47,576 nucleotides of DNA from an uncultured Lachnospiraceae bacterium. Its GTDB lineage: Bacteria; Bacillota; Clostridia; Lachnospirales; Lachnospiraceae. Both the position numbers and the translations under genes were made by a program. Within the stretch, counting starts at the first letter, position 1, and each line of letters opens with the position of its first letter. Positions 34,477-42,643 of this stretch are shown in pieces. Below the pieces are notes generated by a model. That model was not told where the DNA came from, did no database searches, and saw only the letters and a list, made by a program, of their open reading frames with translations. The stretch covers positions 1 through 47,576 of the forward strand of contig CACZIO010000020.1 of the NCBI GenBank assembly GCA_902781215.1, in the 5' to 3' direction.

Positions 34477-34562
34477 ATATTTTATTTTATCCTGTCCCCG
34501 CTTTTTTGTGCAAAAAAGCAAAAGCAGGTCTCCGTCCAGGTCCGGCATGCAGACGAATGCCC

Positions 34563-34712
34563 GTCTCCGCTCCCTGCGCGCCGGGAATACATGGGCGATG
34601 TTACCGCAGGATGACACCTCTTTGTCTCCGCTCCCGGTGCGCCGGGAATACAGCCCACAACGAAGGCCACGAACTCCATGCGATAACTCCGCTCCCTGCG
34701 CGCCGGGAATAC
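34563..34712 (-). CRISPR. minimal CRISPR-like array, three repeats and two spacers
   Basis: Three 28-nt repeats start at 34563, 34624 and 34685, a strict 61-bp period, with two unrelated 33-nt spacers. Read on the minus strand each repeat begins GTATTCCCGGCGC and the middle one contains the palindrome TCCCGG-CGCA-CCGGGA, like type I-E repeats. The third copy (34685) differs at its last two bases and the middle one at three inner positions. No cas genes are in the window and no longer array is seen at the next 61-bp steps; a short GTCTCCGCT echo occurs at 34765. An orphan or decayed array is the best reading. Confidence 0.6.
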
Positions 34713-34806
34713 AGGGGCGGCCGGGTCTGTCCTTCCGGGCAAAAAAGAGACAGGGGCCTGCCCTGTCTCCGCTGCTGTCATCCATATATAGTATCCGGAT
34801 CACGGA

Positions 34807-35595
34807 TCATTCGCCAAGTGCGATCCCGGTGATCTTCTCCCGGAGGCGGTCCGAGGCATGCGCAGCCTGATCCATCAGGCCGCTGCCCAGCCTGTCCAGT
34901 CTCTCCGCCACAGAGGAACCCTGCTCCATCAGTTCCTCGACATCCGGTGCCTTGCCATACTCATTATAGGGGGTCCAGCCCGTTCCGCCGCTGACGCCCT
35001 GCAGGGCGTCGGCGTCGAGCGGATTCAGACCGGACGCCTTCCCGGCCTCCGCGGTTCCGGCCCGGAGGATCCCCTCCGTGCCCTGCCGGCCGGCCAGATC
35101 CGGCTGATCATGTCCGTTAAGATCTGCTCTCATTGTCTCCTCCTGCTCCCGCATATTCCGGCGCGATCCACAGGCCTGCTGCAGCTCCCTGCACAGGAGC
35201 TCGTAGCGCAGGCGCTTTTCTTCTTTGGCAAAATGAACCTCGCGGAACTGCTCCGGGTTGCCTTCATAACACAGCTTCTCGTCCCCGAACTGCTCGCTGG
35301 TCAGGTCAAAGACATGACCGTCCACATCATTGTAACAGTGGTAATTGCCGCCCGGCCGCAGGATCCCGTAGACCCTGCCCCCGAAAATGTCCTGCACCAG
35401 GAAGGCCGTGATGGAACACTGGCCCAGCGTCCGGTTCTCCGGGCTCCACTCGTCCCGCATCCTCGGCGCACAGGTCTGCGCGCACCAGATCCCGGACAGG
35501 GCCTCATACAGGTCCTTCGGCGTGCGGATCCCCAGATACAGGTCATTGACCGCTGTCACATCCGCCTTTTCATGTCCATAAAAGCCGTACTTCAT
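34807..35595 (-). CDS. YunG-like protein with C-terminal extension
   Basis: A 262-residue protein from the ATG at 35595 (AGGGG upstream; an upstream in-frame reading runs into GC-rich repeats and is unlikely). Residues about 15-125 match the YunG pattern: SPENRTLGQCSITAFLVQDIFGGRVYGILRPGGNYHCYNDVDGHVFDLTSEQFG, with conserved Cys and His residues that could act catalytically, though no function is proven. The C-terminal half is low-complexity and not recognised. It runs leftward toward the CRISPR-like array and nrdD. Confidence 0.65.
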   Translation of the reverse strand: MKYGFYGHEKADVTAVNDLYLGIRTPKDLYEALSGIWCAQTCAPRMRDEWSPENRTLGQCSITAFLVQDIFGGRVYGILRPGGNYHCYNDVDGHVFDLTSEQFGDEKLCYEGNPEQFREVHFAKEEKRLRYELLCRELQQACGSRRNMREQEETMRADLNGHDQPDLAGRQGTEGILRAGTAEAGKASGLNPLDADALQGVSGGTGWTPYNEYGKAPDVEELMEQGSSVAERLDRLGSGLMDQAAHASDRLREKITGIALGE

Positions 35596-35619
35596 ATGTC
35601 TATCCCCTGTTTTCGCTGA

Positions 35620-35822
35620 TGCCTGTACCGTCCGGGACGGTTCTCCCGGTTCTTTTGTACCTCCCGGATCGGTTCTCCCGGTTCTTTCGTGTATCACCCA
35701 GCTGGTTTGTACTGCCCCGGATCCGACGACGGCAGTTATGTACCGCCCGGATCCGTCCCTGACGGGTTTCCCCAGAGGTTTGTACCGCCCGGATCCGTCC
35801 CGGGCGGTCCTCCGGGCGGTTC
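35620..35822. repeat. cluster of dispersed GGGACGGTTCTCCC-type repeats
   Basis: This intergenic stretch is built of short GC-rich units: ACGGTTCTCCCGGTTCTTT-type copies near 35636-35688 and GTACCGCCCGGATCCGTCCC-type copies near 35738-35800. Related copies occur at 11090, 38729 and 38880-38995. No gene is visible in it. Confidence 0.65.
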
Positions 35823-35823
35823 C

Positions 35824-36441
35824 TCAGCGGATAAAGTGGGTCGGCTGCCACTCTTCTGTCTCGGGCATGCCGTATTTTTCTTTTGCAAGCGAGATGCCCT
35901 TCATGAGAAAGGCCATATTCCTGGCCAGGACGCGCATAGTCTGCAGTCCTTCGGCGTCCTGTGCGGCCTGTCCCGGCTCGCGGCCGTGGACGCTGTTCCA
36001 GTACTGGCTGGAGGCAACGGGCATATTGCTGATGAGGAAATATTTGTTGAGCTCGTCAAATGTCGCGGACAGTCCGCCCCTTCTGGCCACCACCACGCTG
36101 GCGCCCACCTTCATGGTCTTGTCAAAGGATGTGCTGTAGAAAAGGCGGTCAAGACATGCGATCAGGGTCGCATTGGCCGATCCGTAGTAGACAGGGGACG
36201 CGATCACGAGGCCGTCCGCCGCCTCGAACTTCGGGGCCAGCTCGTTGACCACATCGTCAAACACACACTTGCCCTTCTCCGCGCAGGTCCCGCAGGCGAT
36301 GCAGCCGCGCACGGTCTTGTTCCCGACCTGCACGACCTCAGCCTCAATGCCGTCCGCCTCAAAGATTCTGACCATCTCATCCAGCGCGATCGACGTGTTG
36401 CCGCCCTTCCTGGGGCTTCCGTTTAAAATAAGAACTTTCAT
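35824..36441 (-). CDS. Flavodoxin-family NAD(P)H-dependent oxidoreductase
   Basis: FMN-binding flavodoxin-fold reductase of 205 residues. The FMN phosphate loop is MKVLILNGSPRKGGNTS at the N-terminus; a Cys-rich stretch CIACGTCAEKGKC (about residues 47-59) resembles that of iron-sulfur flavoproteins but is compact, so it may instead be redox-active cysteines. ASPVYYGSANATLIACLDR is the usual flavin-side motif. AGGAGG precedes the ATG. Substrate unknown; it stands alone and diverges from the phosphatase gene. Confidence 0.85.
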   Translation of the reverse strand: MKVLILNGSPRKGGNTSIALDEMVRIFEADGIEAEVVQVGNKTVRGCIACGTCAEKGKCVFDDVVNELAPKFEAADGLVIASPVYYGSANATLIACLDRLFYSTSFDKTMKVGASVVVARRGGLSATFDELNKYFLISNMPVASSQYWNSVHGREPGQAAQDAEGLQTMRVLARNMAFLMKGISLAKEKYGMPETEEWQPTHFIR

Positions 36442-36600
36442 AGCTTTTGATATATCCTCCTGTGTTTTCCATTAATTTCCTGCTATCATATTAATGTAGA
36501 AAAAAAGAAGACGTCAAGAGGACAAACGGTAACTGTTCAGATCACCTCGAGTTCGTGGCGGTCTGAACCAGCATTGTTTTCCATGAGCAAGGAGTCCTAT

Positions 36601-37197
36601 ATGAAAATCTGGATCGCCCGCCACGGGCAGACCGACCTCAACCGCAACAGGCGCATGCAGGGACTGACCGACTGCCCCCTCAACGAAAAGGGGATCCGGC
36701 AGGCCCGGGAGTCCCGCCAGAACATCGGCGATGTCCATTTCGATGCCGTCTACGCCAGTCCCCTGCAGCGGGCGCAGCTGACCGGCTCCATCATCGGCGG
36801 TGTGGAGCTGTCCGACATCATTGTGGACAGACGCCTGATCGAAGTGGACTTCGGCAGATATGAAAAGCGCAAATACTACCTGATGGGTCCCGCCATGACC
36901 GCCTACTGGGCATTTCCGAAGCTCTTTCCACCCCCGTCCGGCGTTGAGACCCTCGACTCCATGAGAGAGCGGGCGTCCTCTTTTCTGCGGGATCTCGAGG
37001 CGACAGGCAGTGAAAAAAACTATGAAAACGTCCTGGTCGCCTGCCACGGCGGCATCATGCGGGCCCTGTGCGGCTATCTCGACGAGGCGCCGGACGGCCT
37101 GCACTGGGAGCGGGCCAAAAACTGCGAGATTCGTGTCTACGAATACGCAGACGGAAAGCACAGCTTCCTGCGCTCCTATAGCCTGGCAAAAAAATAA
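36601..37197 (+). CDS. Histidine phosphatase family protein (phosphoglycerate-mutase-like)
   Basis: A cytosolic phosphatase of the histidine-phosphatase superfamily with 198 residues. The catalytic RHG triad is in MKIWIARHGQTDLNRNRRMQG, the acid in DRRLIEVDFGRYE, and the second histidine in LVACHGGIMRALCGYL. ATG 36601 has AAGGAG six bases upstream; the earlier in-frame ATG has none. The substrate cannot be assigned (sugar phosphates, phosphoglycerate or nucleotides are possible). Confidence 0.88.
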   Translation: MKIWIARHGQTDLNRNRRMQGLTDCPLNEKGIRQARESRQNIGDVHFDAVYASPLQRAQLTGSIIGGVELSDIIVDRRLIEVDFGRYEKRKYYLMGPAMTAYWAFPKLFPPPSGVETLDSMRERASSFLRDLEATGSEKNYENVLVACHGGIMRALCGYLDEAPDGLHWERAKNCEIRVYEYADGKHSFLRSYSLAKK

Positions 37198-37263
37198 TCA
37201 TCAGAAATATTAAAAAACAAGCAAAAATGAAACGGCATCCATCAAAACTGCTACAATATACAT

Positions 37264-37401
37264 GTGGATTTCCATTCCCGTAGCAGTTTTTCACTACAGG
37301 GTGGACTCCCATTAACGGAGTCGCAGCGGCTCCCTATTAACAGAGTCGTTTTCCGCCACAGGAGCGGCTTCCCATTACCGGAATGGTTTTCCACCGCAGA
37401 A
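37264..37401 (+). repeat. degenerate ~37-bp tandem repeat upstream of the VanY-like gene
   Basis: Four imperfect units start at about 37264, 37301, 37326 and 37364; each begins GYGG, holds CCCATTAACGGAGTCG-like text and ends near CCRCAGR (the second is shortened). They occupy almost the entire leader of the next gene. Confidence 0.55.
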
Positions 37402-37421
37402 ACCAGAAGAAAGGAGAATCT

Positions 37422-38711
37422 ATGAGACATCATTGGAAAAGACTATCATCGATCCTGATTGCCGCCTGTATGGCCGCCTCGCTCGCCGCCTGCAGCGGAA
37501 GTGCAGCCCCCGCAGACAACAAGGAGGCTGTATCTGAGAATGCAGCAGGCGCTGACACCGGCGCCGGCGATGAAGCAGCCCCTGCAGAGGCCAGTGCGGC
37601 CCCCTCGCAGGAAGCTGCAGCTCCCGCAGGAGAAACCGCTGCCGCTGCCGTGGAGGAGGCTGCCGCCGCCGGAACCGGACAGGCTGCCGCAGATGATGCC
37701 GCGGGTGATGCCGCTGCCGACGCCGCCACTACAGCTGCTGTGGTTGCTGACGAGGGTGAACCCATCGATCACGTCGACTACCAGGTCCTGGTCAACAAGC
37801 TTCACCCCCTGCCCAAGGGTTGGGAAGACGTCATCGAGACCGTCCACATGACCAACTCCATCGGGGACGATGTCGAGGTCGAGAAGACGGCCTATGAAGC
37901 CTACCAGCAGCTCAAGGCAGATCTGGAGGCAGATGGCATCTACGTCGATCTGGATTCCGCCTACAGAAGCGTCGAGGAGCAGCAGCGGATCTGGGACGAC
38001 TTCACCCAGAAATACGGCGATGACTACACCAGGAAGACAGTCGCCGTCCCCGGCTACTCCGAACACCACACCGGGCTTGCGCTGGACCTCTATCTCATTG
38101 TAGACGGTAAAGATATCGTCGAAAATGAAGACCTGATCACATATCCGGAGATCTGGGAAAAGATCCATGAGAAACTGGCGAACTACGGTTTCATTCTCCG
38201 TTATACGCCCGGTGCCGAATACATCACCGGCTACGCATATGAGCCCTGGCACATCCGCTACGTCGGCATGAACGAGGATTATTCCACCAATGTCGCCATG
38301 CTGATCTCCGCTTCCGGCAAGACCCTGGAGGAATACCTGCATGCCGTCCCGGTCGCGGATGACGTGACCATCGACTATGGCACCTCCTCTGTTTTCAGCG
38401 AGGATGAGCGAAAGGATGCCGCCGTTCAGGTCGAGTGCGCCTTCGCCTCCTTCGAAGGCTGCGAGCTCCACAGCCTGCGCTACGCCGGCGACGAGGCCTG
38501 CACGAACGAAAACCTCGAGTGGATCAATTCTATCAGCGAAGATACCGGCACCAAATATACAAAGGTCGCGGAATTCCTGACGGATTTCCACTCCCCTGTC
38601 CATGAGGAGATCCAGGCCGCCTGGAACCCTGACCAGGAGTACAAGGATTACCAGTGGTGGCTGGGACAGACCGAGGACGGCGGCTGGGATGTCGTCTCCT
38701 TCGGCTACTAA
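37422..38711 (+). CDS. VanY-like D-alanyl-D-alanine carboxypeptidase lipoprotein
   Basis: Extracellular zinc peptidase trimming peptidoglycan stem peptides. ATG 37422 has AAGGAG upstream. A lipoprotein signal peptide ends in LAACSG (lipobox), then an Ala/Glu/Pro-rich flexible linker (about residues 25-110), then the peptidase M15 (VanY/DacB) domain with YVDLDSAYRSVEEQQRIW, the zinc motif SEHHTGLALDLYLI and EPWHIRYVG. A C-terminal ~140-residue extension with DYQWWLGQTEDGGWDVVSFGY resembles domains of unknown role in Clostridia M15 proteins. It is monocistronic. Confidence 0.9.
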   Translation: MRHHWKRLSSILIAACMAASLAACSGSAAPADNKEAVSENAAGADTGAGDEAAPAEASAAPSQEAAAPAGETAAAAVEEAAAAGTGQAAADDAAGDAAADAATTAAVVADEGEPIDHVDYQVLVNKLHPLPKGWEDVIETVHMTNSIGDDVEVEKTAYEAYQQLKADLEADGIYVDLDSAYRSVEEQQRIWDDFTQKYGDDYTRKTVAVPGYSEHHTGLALDLYLIVDGKDIVENEDLITYPEIWEKIHEKLANYGFILRYTPGAEYITGYAYEPWHIRYVGMNEDYSTNVAMLISASGKTLEEYLHAVPVADDVTIDYGTSSVFSEDERKDAAVQVECAFASFEGCELHSLRYAGDEACTNENLEWINSISEDTGTKYTKVAEFLTDFHSPVHEEIQAAWNPDQEYKDYQWWLGQTEDGGWDVVSFGY

Positions 38712-38824
38712 GCCATCAGGTGAACCACCAGGGACGGTTCTCCCGGTTCTTTTTAGAACCATCCGCATCCATGCCCCGGAGGGGGCAGCCCTCAACCGGC
38801 GTCCCGCTCATAAAACGACAAACA

Positions 38825-38872
38825 AAAAACCTGCCTGCCAGTCCTTTCATACAGACTGGCAGGCAGGTTTTT
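38825..38872. terminator. bidirectional rho-independent terminator
   Basis: A perfect 19-bp stem (38825-38843 with 38854-38872) bounded by AAAAA and TTTTT. It ends the VanY-like gene and possibly the leftward transcript of the opposite side. Confidence 0.92.
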
Positions 38873-38875
38873 ACG

Positions 38876-39001
38876 TCAATGTACCACTTGGATCCGTCCC
38901 GGACGGTTCAGTCCCGGACGGCTCACGTCCCGGACGGCTCAGGCTGACCAGGCGGCTCACCGGTATGATGTACCACTTAGAACCGTCCCCAATGGTTCCC
39001 C
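38876..39001. repeat. dispersed GTCCCGGACGGTTC repeats
   Basis: Tandem variants of GTCCCGGACGGYTCA (near 38895, 38911, 38927) flanked by two copies of ATGTACCACTT (38878 and 38970). They belong to the same family as 35620-35822 and 38729-38745. Confidence 0.6.
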
Positions 39002-39781
39002 TCAATCTCTCTTCTGAATGAGAGCCTCCATAGCTGCCGGGTCAAGGGTAAGGGTGTTGCCCGCGAAGACCACCTTCACGAGCCAGACCATGAAGACAAA
39101 AACCAGCAGGGGGATCACGCAGGCGGTCACGATCATGACAGCCAGGGATTCGAGCAGGTGGTCTGCGTAAGAGGTGATCTTGTCGAAGGTGTCCGTCGTG
39201 ATGCTGGTGATCTCATTCACCAGTCCGCCGTCGGCATCGTCCTCAATGTCCAGGTCTTCGTAGGCCTCGATCGTCTCATCCACCTTTGATTTCTGCAGGC
39301 TGTAAACCATGTCCGACAGCCGGACACTGGCAGGAACGATCAGGAAAATAACGATCCCGATCACAGAGATCCTGGCGGCCGTCCGGGCGTGGCTCCTTCT
39401 CCCGGAGACCACAGCGATGCCCAGGAGCACACATGCCAGGGGAATCAGAACGGAAAAGGTGATATAGCCCGAGAGACTGATGAGGTATTTTTCCAGATAG
39501 AGGGCGCTCAGGATCAGGAGAAAATACTTGGCCAGTTCCGCGAGCTCATTCGCCATGGGCGTACCCATATCTCCGGGCAGAATGGAGAGCGTCACCGAGG
39601 CTGCCGCCGCACCCCCGGAGAGCGCGATGACCTTCTCGATCTTGTCGTCGGTCTGCTGGATGGAGTGCCTGTGGCTCTCCGGGTCACCCGCCCGGGGGGC
39701 GATGAGCGTGATGGAGACGGCCGTCACCAGGACCAGAAGCGCGATGACCATGATTTTCTTTGCATTCATATTGCCGTTCAT
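39002..39781 (-). CDS. Hypothetical multi-pass membrane protein
   Basis: A 259-residue integral membrane protein of unknown function. Hydrophobic segments lie at about 9-28, 85-105, 106-128, 137-158 and 213-243, with a predicted non-membrane acidic stretch (EAYEDLDIEDDADGG) between the fourth and fifth. The C-terminus is basic-acidic and short. GGGAGG precedes the ATG. It starts 24 bp after the DUF4230 gene, so the two are probably cotranscribed and may work together at the membrane. Confidence 0.75.
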   Translation of the reverse strand: MNGNMNAKKIMVIALLVLVTAVSITLIAPRAGDPESHRHSIQQTDDKIEKVIALSGGAAAASVTLSILPGDMGTPMANELAELAKYFLLILSALYLEKYLISLSGYITFSVLIPLACVLLGIAVVSGRRSHARTAARISVIGIVIFLIVPASVRLSDMVYSLQKSKVDETIEAYEDLDIEDDADGGLVNEITSITTDTFDKITSYADHLLESLAVMIVTACVIPLLVFVFMVWLVKVVFAGNTLTLDPAAMEALIQKRD

Positions 39782-39805
39782 AGAACCTCCCGTCTTATAT
39801 GAGGA

Positions 39806-40471
39806 TCACTCAAACTCAACCGTATATCCCGCTGCACTGGGCAGGCTGAGTATGAACTGGCGGACAAGGGTCTGCGCCTGGGCGTCCGACCGCTCCAGGA
39901 TCCCGCTTGCCAGCGCCTTCTCCTTCGCGGCGTTTTCAAACTCTGCCAGAGAGATGTTGTAGTCCTCCAGCTTCAGAGGATTCCACAGGGAATCCTTCTC
40001 CGAATAGATCTTGAAGGTATCCCTGTCGATGGTGACCGTCTGGATCTCCGACGCGGGCATATCCACCACAATGGCTCTCCTGTCCTCGTCGGTCCTGACC
40101 GCGATTTTGGAAAAGTCCACACCGGCCAGGACCGTCCCGTCATAGCTGTAGGTGAAACCCGAGGATGAGGGGATGATGACAAAGATGGTCTTCTCCTTGG
40201 TATAAGTCTCCACCTGGGTAAAATAATACTCCTGCGTGACCAGAAAGCCCATGTCGGCCAGCCCCTCGCGGATCACCTCCGTGCCAATGGAGATCCGGAC
40301 CTTGTCCTTTTTCTCCTTTTCCGTCTTCGTCGTGACCGTCCGGGCCGCCTCCTGCTCCTGCGTCCGCCAGCTGATCCCGTAGCTCACGAGCAGAATGGCA
40401 GCCAGGACCAGAGCAGCCGCTGTGATCACCAGATAAACACGATTGGGATGATTTTTATCTGACTTCATCAT
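39806..40471 (-). CDS. DUF4230 family membrane-anchored protein
   Basis: A 221-residue protein with one N-terminal membrane anchor (VYLVITAAALVLAAILLVSYGI) and an extracytoplasmic domain fitting DUF4230: MGFLVTQEYYFTQVETY, YSYDGTVLAGVDFSKI and the C-terminal AAKEKALASGILERSDAQAQTLVRQFI. GAGGAG lies before ATGATG. The family has no known biochemical role. It precedes a membrane protein gene and is likely its partner. Confidence 0.8.
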   Translation of the reverse strand: MMKSDKNHPNRVYLVITAAALVLAAILLVSYGISWRTQEQEAARTVTTKTEKEKKDKVRISIGTEVIREGLADMGFLVTQEYYFTQVETYTKEKTIFVIIPSSSGFTYSYDGTVLAGVDFSKIAVRTDEDRRAIVVDMPASEIQTVTIDRDTFKIYSEKDSLWNPLKLEDYNISLAEFENAAKEKALASGILERSDAQAQTLVRQFILSLPSAAGYTVEFE

Positions 40472-40665
40472 TTCTCCTCACCCAGGCCTGTGGCTATGAC
40501 CTGCGCCCGATCTCTGTTCACAGAATCATATAAAAAACGATGCTATGTCGATTATACAATACAATTGGACAGCATACAGATTTTTCCTGCTGTCCAGCCT
40601 TTCCCGCTTTCCTGATCAGCTGCCGCTCAACCGCCAGCCGGTTCCGATGCGATACTGATCGAACG

Positions 40666-40759
40666 GGCTCCATGGCCTCCGGAAACCAGCTCCCGTCTGA
40701 TCTGATCGATCAGGCTCCATGGCCCTCGGAAACCAGTTCCCGTCTGATCTGATCGATCA
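40666..40759. repeat. 47-bp tandem duplication over the 3' end of the Nudix gene
   Basis: Two units (40666-40712 and 40713-40759) differ at only a few positions, beginning GGCTCCATGGCC and ending GATCTGATCGATCA. The second holds the last codons of the Nudix gene; its stop (40710-40712) lies at the end of the first. A truncated third start (GGCTCC) follows at 40760. The remaining gap 40472-40665 shows no gene. Confidence 0.75.
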
Positions 40760-41117
40760 GGCTCCGGTCCGCGGGCAGCCAGTTCACACTGTCGATGGTA
40801 TCAGCCGTCAGCCAGCGGGCCGCCTCTGCCTCCCGCAGTGTCAGATGTCCCTCCCGGATCGTGCACCAGAAGCAGTCCATGGACAGGTGAAAGGCGGGAT
40901 AGTCATATTCGATCGTGTCGATCAGGTCCCCGACCCGGACCTCCGTGTCCAGCTCCTCGCGGATCTCCCGCACAAGGGCTTCCTGCGGCGTCTCGCCGGA
41001 TTCGATCTTGCCGCCGGGGAACTCCCAGCCGCCCTTATAGTCGCCGTATCCGCGCGCCGTGGCAAAGATCCGGTCCCTGTCCCTGATCACAGCCGCAACA
41101 ACTCTGATGGTTTTCAT
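40710..41117 (-). CDS. Nudix hydrolase, MutT/8-oxo-dGTP diphosphatase-like
   Basis: Nucleotide-pool-cleaning pyrophosphohydrolase of about 135 residues. The Nudix box is complete: GGKIESGETPQEALVREIREELDTEV. The N-terminus MKTIRVVAAVIRDRDRIFATARGYGDYKGGWEFPGGK is typical of the short MutT subgroup. The ATG at 41117 is preferred because AGAGAGG lies in front of it. It follows the CapA-like gene by 11 bp, so both are in one leftward operon. Substrate is inferred from subgroup only. Confidence 0.88.
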   Translation of the reverse strand: MKTIRVVAAVIRDRDRIFATARGYGDYKGGWEFPGGKIESGETPQEALVREIREELDTEVRVGDLIDTIEYDYPAFHLSMDCFWCTIREGHLTLREAEAARWLTADTIDSVNWLPADRSLIDQIRRELVSEGHGA

Positions 41118-41128
41118 GTCTGCCTCTC

Positions 41129-42457
41129 TCACTGGTCATCGGGATGGACCACGCCGTCTTCGTCAATGTTCACGTTTACGGAGATGTTCTCCAGGTCTCC
41201 CAGGACCCGTGACTTCCACTCCTCCGTATCCGCCAGTCCGGTATAGACACCCGTCTGGGTACCCGGATAGAGTTTGAGCTCAATCTCCGCGTCCTTCAGC
41301 GGTGAATCCTCCCGGGCTGCGTCCTCCGCAGATCCATTACCCGCAGATGCAGTTTCCGGAGATGCATCCTCCTGAGTTGCGCCCTTCGAAGCGGCTTCCT
41401 TCGCAGAAGTAGTGCTATTCGCTCTTTTTCCCTTGATATGGAGCTCGGCGACCAGGGTATCGATGTCATAATCGTCAAACCAGAAGTTGCCAAGACTGTA
41501 CATGATCGGTTTGCCCTTATAATATTCGATTCCCTGCAGGATATGGGGGTGGGCTCCGATCACGGCGTCGGCGCCGGCATCAATGCAGGCATGGGCCCCG
41601 CGAATCTGCTCATCCTCCAGCTCTGTGCTGTGCTCTACGCCCCAGTGGGGGAGGGCAATGACGTAATCCGCATTCGCCGCCGCCTTCTCGATGGACTTGA
41701 GGAAACGGTCATAATCGTAGCACCAGAGGATCCCTGGCTCCGTATCCGTCGCCTCCGGTGTGTAGATGGTATATTCGGCGCGGGACGCGGCGACATAGGC
41801 GATCCTGAAACCGTCGGCTTCCAGATAGACGGGCTCACTGGCCTGTGCCAGGTTGCGGCCGGCACCGACATAGGGGATCTGCGCATCCTCCAGGGTCTCC
41901 AGCGTATCCAGGAAGGAGACCTCCCCGAAATCAAAGGTGTGGTTGTTGGCGAGGCCCACGATATCCACCCCCAGATCCTTCAGATAGGAGACATTGTCCG
42001 GATCACCGCAGAAGGTCCAGGCCTTGCCGGGCAGGGGCTCGCCGCGCCGGCTGTAGACAAATTCATTGTTGATCCACATCAGGTCCATGCCCCGCATGAT
42101 CTCGATAAAACGGGGATCGATACCGTCCGAGATGTCCTCGGAGCCGAGCGCCGCCAGATGCTGCATGGGGATATAATTGTCCCCCAGACAGATGTCACCG
42201 GCAAAGCCCAGTGTAAAATCGTAGCTGCGCGCCTCTTCCTCCGCCTTCTTCGCGGCCTGGACCTCTTCCAATGCATTGGAAGTCAGCTTCTGCAGTCCGG
42301 AGGCGATCTGCTCCTCCACCGTGTCGGCTGCAACGACGGTTCCTGCAGCGGTTCCTGCAGATCCGACGACCATAAGTCCTGCGATCAGCAGACCCAGATA
42401 CCGGAATCTCTTTTTCTCTGAAGTCCTGCGCCCGTTATTCAAACATTCTTTTATCAA
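41129..42457 (-). CDS. CapA-like (PGA_cap) metallophosphoesterase, membrane-anchored
   Basis: A 442-residue protein whose start is a TTG at 42457 with AGGAGG ten bases upstream. After a membrane segment (YLGLLIAGLMVVGSAG) comes the CapA/PgsA-type phosphoesterase domain with GFAGDICLGD, VGLANNHTFDFG and VIGAHPHILQGIEYYKGKPIMYSLGNFWFDD, the metal-site motifs. Residues about 365-405 form a Ala/Ser/Glu-rich linker, then a C-terminal strand-rich piece. True capsule genes (capB, capC) are absent, so a poly-glutamate role is not supported; most lone family members are of unknown substrate. Confidence 0.88.
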   Translation of the reverse strand: MIKECLNNGRRTSEKKRFRYLGLLIAGLMVVGSAGTAAGTVVAADTVEEQIASGLQKLTSNALEEVQAAKKAEEEARSYDFTLGFAGDICLGDNYIPMQHLAALGSEDISDGIDPRFIEIMRGMDLMWINNEFVYSRRGEPLPGKAWTFCGDPDNVSYLKDLGVDIVGLANNHTFDFGEVSFLDTLETLEDAQIPYVGAGRNLAQASEPVYLEADGFRIAYVAASRAEYTIYTPEATDTEPGILWCYDYDRFLKSIEKAAANADYVIALPHWGVEHSTELEDEQIRGAHACIDAGADAVIGAHPHILQGIEYYKGKPIMYSLGNFWFDDYDIDTLVAELHIKGKRANSTTSAKEAASKGATQEDASPETASAGNGSAEDAAREDSPLKDAEIELKLYPGTQTGVYTGLADTEEWKSRVLGDLENISVNVNIDEDGVVHPDDQ

Positions 42458-42543
42458 AATGTATTTTCCTCCTGCTGCCCTCCGGCCCCTGGATCCGGAA
42501 AGGCCTTCACTCCAATGATGGTCTGATGTATGGACGGAAAAAC

Positions 42544-42555
42544 CCCCGCGCGGGG
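42544..42555 (-). terminator. rho-independent terminator of the BspA-type gene
   Basis: CCCCGCGCGGGG followed on the minus strand by GTTTTTCC (42543-42536). It lies about 90 bp after the stop of the leucine-rich repeat gene. Confidence 0.7.
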
Positions 42556-42643
42556 ATTAGAATCTTTCCGCACGAGGGTAGTATATCACATTATCAGAAA
42601 AGTACGCAGAGGTTTTGCCGGCTGTGTATCTACTCCATCCCTG

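Noticed and set aside
19756-34712. A CRISPR-guided (CAST) Tn7-like system
   Set aside because: No cas genes lie in the element, the array is outside it on the host side, and a full TnsD-type selector is present.
34439-34870. Short frames with repeated peptides over the CRISPR-like region
   Set aside because: They exist only because the 61-bp repeat has no stops in some frames; no ribosome sites or protein motifs.
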